Origin: an archaeon
GTDB lineage: Archaea; Nanobdellota; Nanobdellia; Pacearchaeales; GW2011-AR1
NCBI GenBank assembly: GCA_027348755.1
Contig: DAIEOU010000006.1
Location: 1-10,961 of the forward strand
Reading direction: 5' to 3'
DNA length: 10,961 nt
Shown in pieces: positions 6,095 through 10,961 of this stretch. The number at the start of each line of letters is the position of its first letter. Position 1 is the stretch's first letter. Under the pieces are notes generated by a model. It was not told where the DNA came from, searched no databases, and saw only the letters and a program-made list of their open reading frames with translations. A program made the position numbers and the translations under genes.

Positions 6095-7696
6095 ATGGTA
6101 GTAGACATAAAGAATCTAATAGCTGCAATAAGCCCAGACATTTATTGCGACCCCTCAGTTAAAGATAAGGTTAAAGAAACAATAAAAGCCGGAGGAGAAA
6201 ACAATTATCTTGAAGCAGCTAAAATTGCAAAGTTAAAAGATGCAGAGTACATGGATATTGATGGGCTATATTACAAAAGTCCTCTTGACTCCCCAGGTAT
6301 AAAGGCGCCTATTGAGAGGCACTCGGTAGTATATGATGCCGCCAATGAAAACCTTGAACCTGTTTATTTTTGGCTTTTAGATTATCTTAATAATGATTAC
6401 AAAAAAGCAAAGAAAGTTGACAAACTCATAGACAATTTCGTTTCAAGCCCAGGATCTTCACATTTCTCAGAGATGGGCATGAAAGCTACTAAAATGCAGG
6501 ACGAAGCAATGAAACTCCTAGGCTCTGCAAACACGGTTATAAAATCTATACTTAACATACTATACGACCTTAAAGAGTTTAAAATAAGGCTTGAAGTATA
6601 CAAAGACCTCAAATCTGGAGATAAAGCAAAAATGGATGCTGCAATGTTTTCCCTTAAGCAGGTCTGGTTAGACACAGTTGACTTCAAGCGTGGGAATACA
6701 TCAATAAAACAAATGGCTGCACAATATCAGTATGTTACTCTTATAGATGCATTCTTTGCAGCAAAATCATTAGAAGATTTAAAGATATTTGATTCTAAGG
6801 CTGAAGAGGAAAAAGCCACAGAAAAAGGACTAAAAAATATAGACATAAACGACAGGGTAAAGAGGATACTTCAGCAGAGGCTCCTTGAGTTCTACAAATG
6901 GATATCTGAGTCAGAATCCGAACTTAACAAAAGATTTGAAATAGAAAAAATATATCTTAGATCTCAAGTAAATTCAGTGAAACTTTATTCAAAATGGGCA
7001 AAACCATACCTTAAGGCTGCCCAAGATCTTGAGATGAGAGCTACACCTGATGGTTCGCTTGTGAATGCGTTCAATACTTCTCTTTTCGAACTTACACTCC
7101 TTGCTCAGGGAGAATATGACCTTAAGGGAGATGTTGCAAGACATGAACTTCCAGTAATGATTGAGAAGGCAAAATCAAGAAAATATTGGGCAGTCACAGT
7201 TGTAGAACTAAAATTCAGGTCAATTCCAGGTCGTTCAGGAGGGCAGCAGTATACTTTCAGAGGAAAGCTTGAGGCAAACTTTACAAGCGTAGGACTTAAT
7301 GATGATGAACTAAAGATTCTTCGCGAACAAGTTGAGAAAGATGATCTTAAGGATGCATTCAATTTGATAGGTGGCGCGACTGAAGAGAGTCTTAGCCTTC
7401 TAACTAAAGAAATAGATGAATTCTTATCAGAGAAGAAACCTGAAAAAGATAAAGAGGAAAAAAAAGAGAAATCAAATGACACAAACCCATTCTCTGCGTT
7501 ATTTGAAGGCCTCTTTACAGGATGGTTCGGAGATAAAGAAAAAAATAAAGAAGATAAGAAACAAGATTTGTCCAAGGGAATTGAGAAAGATACAGATATA
7601 GAGAAGATTATTCGTTCACAATCTATAATACAGGCAAGAACAGAATGTTCTAAACTCTATACTTCATTCAAGAAAGCACATGGAATGGTTGCGTAA
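6095..7696 (+). CDS. Large unknown, mostly helical protein (533 aa)
   Basis: I cannot assign a function; it resembles large hypothetical proteins I recall from Woesearchaeota/Pacearchaeota. It has no signal peptide and no clear membrane helix. Residues 1-60 form a short N-terminal domain. Residues ~62-340 are helical with strongly family-like stretches (KSPLDSPGIKAPIERHSVVY, then NTVIKSILNILYDLKEF, IYLRSQVNSVKLYSKWAKPY, LVNAFNTSLFELTLL). Residues ~363-400 look like a beta meander (YWAVTVVELKFR, QQYTFRGKLEANF). Two Lys/Glu-rich linkers (~447-460 and ~479-490) flank a hydrophobic segment, NPFSALFEGLFTGWF (464-478), and a final helix closes the protein. The layout suggests a large cytoplasmic or peripheral structural protein with a possible membrane- or partner-binding amphipathic segment (inference). 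The next gene starts 30 nt downstream, with its own TATA-like sequence in the gap. Confidence 0.88.
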   Translation: MVVDIKNLIAAISPDIYCDPSVKDKVKETIKAGGENNYLEAAKIAKLKDAEYMDIDGLYYKSPLDSPGIKAPIERHSVVYDAANENLEPVYFWLLDYLNNDYKKAKKVDKLIDNFVSSPGSSHFSEMGMKATKMQDEAMKLLGSANTVIKSILNILYDLKEFKIRLEVYKDLKSGDKAKMDAAMFSLKQVWLDTVDFKRGNTSIKQMAAQYQYVTLIDAFFAAKSLEDLKIFDSKAEEEKATEKGLKNIDINDRVKRILQQRLLEFYKWISESESELNKRFEIEKIYLRSQVNSVKLYSKWAKPYLKAAQDLEMRATPDGSLVNAFNTSLFELTLLAQGEYDLKGDVARHELPVMIEKAKSRKYWAVTVVELKFRSIPGRSGGQQYTFRGKLEANFTSVGLNDDELKILREQVEKDDLKDAFNLIGGATEESLSLLTKEIDEFLSEKKPEKDKEEKKEKSNDTNPFSALFEGLFTGWFGDKEKNKEDKKQDLSKGIEKDTDIEKIIRSQSIIQARTECSKLYTSFKKAHGMVA

Positions 7697-7699
7697 GTA

Positions 7700-7712
7700 T
7701 TTTATATAATAT
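7700..7712 (+). promoter_or_regulatory. TATA-rich element for the 185-aa gene
   Basis: The plus strand reads TTTTATATAATAT, centred about 21-23 nt upstream of the ATG at 7727 in the 30-nt gap. It would allow leaderless transcription independent of the 533-aa gene. Confidence 0.4.
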
Positions 7713-7726
7713 ACACATAAAATAAT

Positions 7727-8284
7727 ATGAACAATTTAAATAAAATACGCACTCTTGTGATAAAAGCAGTAAATGGAGGAAAAAAAGAGGCATCCGAGCT
7801 TAGAAAATCTGTAAAACTGTTTTTTAAGGGAATAAAATACTCTAAAATATCTTCATACAATCAGAATCTTCTTAAGCCATTGATTGCATCTTATGAAATA
7901 ACTCAGAAGAAAGCACTTAATGAAATAGACAAGGCAAGACTCTGCCTAAATTTTGAGTATAAGTCTAACAATCACATTTATTATACATATTCTGGAGAGT
8001 TAAGCCCAATCAAATTTAGAAGGTTTGTGCAGGTTGTGCACGAATCATCTGTTCTTGATAATGAAAAAGAAAGATTCATGGCATATGCTGGATGGGTTTT
8101 AGCATTCGGAAGTTTTTGGGGAGATGAAGGAAGCTCTGAGACAGATAAGCATGATTTTAGGATAGAATTCTATCTTGAATCAATGGAAAAACCAAGTATA
8201 AACCTTAAGATTCTTGGAAAGAAAACTGAAAGATATTCGTATATCACAGAAAAAATAGATGAGGTTATGCATGGGAAAGAATAA
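7727..8284 (+). CDS. Unknown alpha/beta protein (185 aa)
   Basis: Not recognised. A basic N-terminal helix (~1-40, rich in Lys) is followed by a helical stretch (~48-72). Next comes a strand-turn-strand pair (ARLCLNFEYKS, HIYYTYSGEL) and an aromatic/glycine-rich segment with an acidic end, AYAGWVLAFGSFWGDEG (~110-126). The protein closes with strands (FRIEFYLES, INLKILGK) and a last helix. The mixed fold and lack of a signal peptide suggest a soluble protein; the basic N-terminus could bind nucleic acid or acidic lipid, but no motif proves this. The ATG at 7727 is supported by the promoter placement. The following gene starts inside this one, so the two are probably translationally coupled. 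Confidence 0.8.
   Translation: MNNLNKIRTLVIKAVNGGKKEASELRKSVKLFFKGIKYSKISSYNQNLLKPLIASYEITQKKALNEIDKARLCLNFEYKSNNHIYYTYSGELSPIKFRRFVQVVHESSVLDNEKERFMAYAGWVLAFGSFWGDEGSSETDKHDFRIEFYLESMEKPSINLKILGKKTERYSYITEKIDEVMHGKE
8261..8265 (+). promoter_or_regulatory. Internal Shine-Dalgarno motif (GAGGT) for the start at 8271
   Basis: GAGGT lies 5 nt before the ATG at 8271, inside the end of the 185-aa gene. It favours 8271 over the in-frame ATG at 8259, which overlaps the motif itself. Confidence 0.5.
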
Positions 8285-8798
8285 AATAAAAATAAAAGAG
8301 ATAAAAAATAAGACAAAGATAAAAGAGATAGTCCCTGATAAAGAGCCTCCAACACATTTCGGAGAGCACCATGCCGAAGAAACTCATGAAGGCATAGAAG
8401 CAAAGACAAAAGATGAAGTAGCATTTGTATTAAAGTCAGAGAATAGAAGTATGCAAGGGAGCAGTTCTAAAGAGAATAAGCCTGTACAAAAAGACGAGGA
8501 GCACATTTTCATTTCATACGATAGATTCGGGATGTCAAACGCAGAAAAAATGCGTGCTTACAGTCTTAAACTCGGTTCAGAACCTAGTAGACAAACATTA
8601 AATTTATCACCTGAAAATAGATCTATTTCTGGAATGAGCCATAATTCTGGAGAGATACACCTTGAGAGATCAGGAAATTCTAGAGCAGTAAGCCTGGATA
8701 CAGAATCCATGGCTGCACAAAGGGCTCAGCGCGAATACATGGAAGGAAGCTCAGTAAAATACAAAGAACACAGAAAAAACGACTCTTCAAGATATTAA
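8271..8798 (+). CDS. Lysine-rich, mostly disordered unknown protein (175 aa)
   Basis: Not recognised. The first 20 residues are a lysine/isoleucine repeat (KIKIKEIKNKTKIKEI) encoded by a 27-nt-period repeat. A His/Glu-rich patch follows (HFGEHHAEETHE, 30-40). Residues ~50-56 and ~78-102 (EHIFISYDRFGMSNAEKM and on) are the only parts likely to fold. The C-terminal half is Ser/Arg/Glu/Asn-rich and looks disordered. Such composition fits an adaptor, a nucleic-acid-associated tail protein or a fast-evolving lineage-specific gene; nothing here decides. The start overlaps the 185-aa gene by 14 nt and has a GAGGT motif 5 nt upstream. An ATG at 8259 would add four residues. Confidence 0.72.
   Translation: MGKNKIKIKEIKNKTKIKEIVPDKEPPTHFGEHHAEETHEGIEAKTKDEVAFVLKSENRSMQGSSSKENKPVQKDEEHIFISYDRFGMSNAEKMRAYSLKLGSEPSRQTLNLSPENRSISGMSHNSGEIHLERSGNSRAVSLDTESMAAQRAQREYMEGSSVKYKEHRKNDSSRY
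8292..8330 (+). repeat. Short direct repeat, 27-nt spacing
   Basis: The 12-mer ATAAAAGAGATA occurs at 8292-8303 and again at 8319-8330, exactly nine codons apart and in the same frame. It encodes the two KIKEI copies at the start of the lysine-rich protein and looks like an internal tandem duplication. Confidence 0.6.
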
Positions 8799-8812
8799 GG
8801 CGATTAAAAAAG

Positions 8813-8823
8813 CTTTAAATATT
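8813..8823 (+). promoter_or_regulatory. TATA-like element for the 644-aa gene
   Basis: The plus strand reads CTTTAAATATT, centred about 33 nt upstream of the ATG at 8851, which predicts a leader of only a few nucleotides. A second AT-rich stretch (TTATATATAAAA, 8838-8849) is too close to the start codon to be its TATA box. Confidence 0.4.
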
Positions 8824-8850
8824 CCCGTCGGCAATATTATATATAAAAAG

Positions 8851-10785
8851 ATGGCGAATTATCCAACTATATACAAAGGAGCCCCATACAAATTTGAGTA
8901 TTCAAATGGGAGTATAGAAGATCCTTATCTCCCTGAAGGAAGCAAGGGCTCTGGAAATCTCAGCTCCTCAATATACAGAACCAAGACTGCAAATATAGGC
9001 CTTGCAACAGATGTTAGAACTGCAGACCAAATTCATGAAGTATCAAATAAGCTTAGTACAGGAGCAAAAACGATAGAGGTCTCGGCAATACAACCCAATA
9101 TTCTAGAAGCAATTCCCAAGCAACACTTTCAAGAACTTGCAAGGCTCAAGAAGCTCGTCGGGGCAGATTTAACTTTTCATGGTCCTTTAATAGAACCTAC
9201 CGGAGTTACACAAAACGGTTGGGATGAAGCTACTAGACAGCAAGCAGAAAGGCAACTTTCAGAGGCTGTTTTGCGAAATCATCAACTTAATACGGACGGA
9301 AATACAGTCGTTACATTACACAGCAGTAACGGTCTTCCTTCTCCAAGCATAAGAATGAAAACTCCTGGAGAAAAAACTGATGATACGCTTAACGTTGCTG
9401 TTATAGATGAAAGGTCAGGAAGGCTAGGATATCTTCCTAAGGGAATGACTGAAGCAGATTATTTCACAGATAAGAAAAAGCCAACTAGGCCAGAGGAATT
9501 TGCAGAAAGTATAAACAATCTTAACAAAGAAGGTTGGAATCAAGAGCTTAATAACCTAGTTTTAGGAACTCAGAAAGGAAGGCAGGCAATAAGAGATGCA
9601 GTAGAAAGCATAACCCAAGCAGGAGGAAAATATGAAGATATATCAAAACTTTACAAAGTATACCGGGACGACAAGAAAGAGTACAACGAGCAGATAGATA
9701 AGATTGGAAAAGATCCTCTGCTCTCAAAAATTAAGCCTCTAATAAATAACAAGATGGAAGAAATGAACTATGGTGAAGTTTTTGTGCGGGATTCATATGA
9801 AAAGTTGAAGGATATGTACAACAAAGCATATGATGCTGCAAGGAAGTCAAATGATTCTGAAACACTTAACAAACTAGAAGAATATAAGAAAGCTGCTGCA
9901 AAAAAACTTGAAAAGTACGATGGAGATCCTGTAAACATAGCTGAATTCTCTGACGAAGTGAGCAACGGAATAAGCATACTGAGCGGTCTGCATAAAGGTG
10001 GCAACGTTCCACAGATTTTCAGACCACTTAGAGAATTTGCAATAGAAAAAGCCTCAGAAACTTTCGGAAATGTTGCGTTTAACGCTTTCAAGCAGTTCGG
10101 AGATACAGCGCCGATAATAAGTATAGAAAACCCACCAGTAGGATCAGGATTAAGCCGAGCTGACGAACTTCGCGACCTTGTAAAAGCAACTCAAGAACAT
10201 TTCAAACGTCGTGTTCTAGAAGATAATAAGCTTAAACTATCAGAAAAAGAGGCAGAGGAGCAAGCAAAGAAGCTCATAGGAGTAACATGGGACGTAGGTC
10301 ACATAAATATGATTAGAAAATACGGATATGATGACAATGATCTTATTGAAGAAACAAAGAAAGTAAAAGATTACGTTAAGCATATACATTTATCCGACAA
10401 TTTCGGTCTAGAGCACACGGAACTTCCTATGGGTATGGGTAATGTTCCATTGAAAGAACATCTTAAAGAGCTTGGAGACAAAGCTGCAAAGGCAAAACAG
10501 ATAGTTGAGACAGGAGACTGGTACCAGCATTTCAAGACTGCTCCATTTTCAGAGACTCTACACGCCTTAGGATCTCCAATATATGCCATGAATATGCAGT
10601 CTTATTGGAATCAACGCGGTGCAGGCGGCACACCTTATCCAGGAGTACCAGGATATTTCTCAGGTTATGGCTATGTTCCAGAAGTGCATTTCAGTAATTA
10701 TGGAACTGGATTCTCTTCGCTTCCAGTTGAGTTAGGCGGACAACATGGTGGAAGAAGCAGGCTCGGTGGAGCACCTATAGAGTAA
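8851..10785 (+). CDS. Endonuclease IV/xylose-isomerase-like TIM-barrel protein with large insertion (644 aa)
   Basis: The barrel strands can be followed in order: IGLATD (49-54), TIEVSA (74-79), ADLTFHGP (105-112), TVVTLHSS (152-159), IISIENPP (422-429), IGVTWDVGH (476-484), VKHIHLSD (509-516) and QIVETGDW (550-557). They carry the metal-site residues of the AP endonuclease 2/xylose isomerase superfamily (PF01261): His110, His157, Glu426, Asp481, His484, His513, His522, Glu524 and Glu553. In the usual DxHLPxGxG loop the pair is changed to HxELPMGMG. Known members have ~280 residues; here a ~260-residue, largely helical insertion sits between strands 4 and 5. An N-terminal extension (1-45) and a Gly/Tyr/Pro-rich tail (~588-644) flank the barrel. 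No signal peptide is visible. It may be an AP endonuclease or a sugar(-phosphate) isomerase/epimerase; sequence alone does not decide. Confidence 0.85.
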   Translation: MANYPTIYKGAPYKFEYSNGSIEDPYLPEGSKGSGNLSSSIYRTKTANIGLATDVRTADQIHEVSNKLSTGAKTIEVSAIQPNILEAIPKQHFQELARLKKLVGADLTFHGPLIEPTGVTQNGWDEATRQQAERQLSEAVLRNHQLNTDGNTVVTLHSSNGLPSPSIRMKTPGEKTDDTLNVAVIDERSGRLGYLPKGMTEADYFTDKKKPTRPEEFAESINNLNKEGWNQELNNLVLGTQKGRQAIRDAVESITQAGGKYEDISKLYKVYRDDKKEYNEQIDKIGKDPLLSKIKPLINNKMEEMNYGEVFVRDSYEKLKDMYNKAYDAARKSNDSETLNKLEEYKKAAAKKLEKYDGDPVNIAEFSDEVSNGISILSGLHKGGNVPQIFRPLREFAIEKASETFGNVAFNAFKQFGDTAPIISIENPPVGSGLSRADELRDLVKATQEHFKRRVLEDNKLKLSEKEAEEQAKKLIGVTWDVGHINMIRKYGYDDNDLIEETKKVKDYVKHIHLSDNFGLEHTELPMGMGNVPLKEHLKELGDKAAKAKQIVETGDWYQHFKTAPFSETLHALGSPIYAMNMQSYWNQRGAGGTPYPGVPGYFSGYGYVPEVHFSNYGTGFSSLPVELGGQHGGRSRLGGAPIE

Positions 10786-10813
10786 GCTATCAGGGCTTAA
10801 TTTATAAAAAGAT

Positions 10814-10833
10814 TAAAAAATATTTTTCTTTAA
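10814..10833 (+). terminator. Terminator after the 644-aa gene
   Basis: TAAAAAATATTTTT followed by CTTT begins 29 nt after the stop codon at 10785. It repeats exactly the 14-mer that follows the 238-aa gene (2167-2180). Confidence 0.5.
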
Positions 10834-10961
10834 ACTAACCCTTTGAAAATAAGTTTATATAACTTGTAATTGCTTTTTTTAAGCAGTATAGAAAGTTTTA
10901 AATTTAATTTCACGGTATTTACGCCGGGAGTTCCGAATATGCCGAATCGCCTGTAAGACAC

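Noticed and set aside
7105..7575. 156-codon open frame on the minus strand inside the 533-aa gene
   Set aside because: It is antisense to a well-supported gene, is a Ser/Phe/Leu-rich mirror of Lys/Glu-rich codons, and has no promoter of its own.
8292..8330. Start of a CRISPR-like or minisatellite array
   Set aside because: Only two 12-bp copies exist, they are in frame within a coding sequence, and no further copies follow.
8170..8424. 84-codon minus-strand frame across the 185-aa/175-aa gene overlap
   Set aside because: Its Leu/Ser/Phe-rich sequence is the complement of Lys/Glu-rich codons; the sense frames have promoter and Shine-Dalgarno support.
9768..10091. 107-codon minus-strand frame inside the TIM-barrel gene
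   Set aside because: Antisense to a strongly supported gene, with Ser/Leu/Phe-rich composition and no TATA box at the expected distance.
10922..10961. Possible start of a tRNA gene (acceptor-like GCCGGGA and a CTGTAAG string resembling a Tyr anticodon loop)
   Set aside because: No D-arm complementarity can be formed and the bases flanking the supposed anticodon loop do not pair; the sequence is also cut by the window edge.

Overview
The window looks like chromosomal DNA of an archaeon, most likely one of the small-genome DPANN lineages (Woesearchaeota/Pacearchaeota-like). This rests on four things: an archaeal-type glutamyl-tRNA synthetase, a class III (archaeal type IV pilin) signal peptide, TATA boxes placed about 23-27 nt upstream of many start codons, and several proteins that resemble uncharacterised families I recall from DPANN genomes. 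No database search was possible. The DNA is AT-rich (roughly 35-40% GC by eye) and densely packed. I see no insertion sequence, CRISPR array, rRNA or convincing tRNA.

Layout. Bases 2-1090 (+) hold the C-terminal part of threonyl-tRNA synthetase, cut by the left edge. It meets, stop codon to stop codon, a small unknown gene (1091-1333, -). A divergent promoter pair lies at 1334-1420, then an unknown 238-aa gene (1421-2137, +). A convergent terminator zone (2138-2232) separates this from a minus-strand block. Read 5' to 3', that block is a coiled-coil protein (5997-5536), then a probable operon of an unknown 148-aa gene, gltX and an M23-type metallopeptidase (5497-2735), then a secreted pilin-like protein with its own promoter (2682-2233). 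A second divergent promoter region (5998-6094) leads to a plus-strand run: a 533-aa unknown protein, a 185-aa unknown protein, an overlapping lysine-rich disordered protein, and a 644-aa TIM-barrel protein with an endonuclease IV/xylose-isomerase-type metal site, a large insertion and a glycine-rich tail (6095-10785). The last 176 bases are non-coding as far as I can tell. They contain a terminator, TATA-like elements and a GC-rich edge that may start something outside the window.

How the genes fit together. Two aminoacyl-tRNA synthetases supply the recognisable housekeeping content. The metallopeptidase behind gltX and the lone pilin are the only clear envelope-related candidates, and the metallopeptidase lacks a visible signal peptide. 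The plus-strand run from 6095 is the most interesting part: four adjacent genes, of which only the last has a recognisable fold. Most genes here seem to be read from leaderless mRNAs. A GAGGT Shine-Dalgarno motif appears only before the 533-aa gene, which has a leader, and before the overlapping internal gene at 8271.
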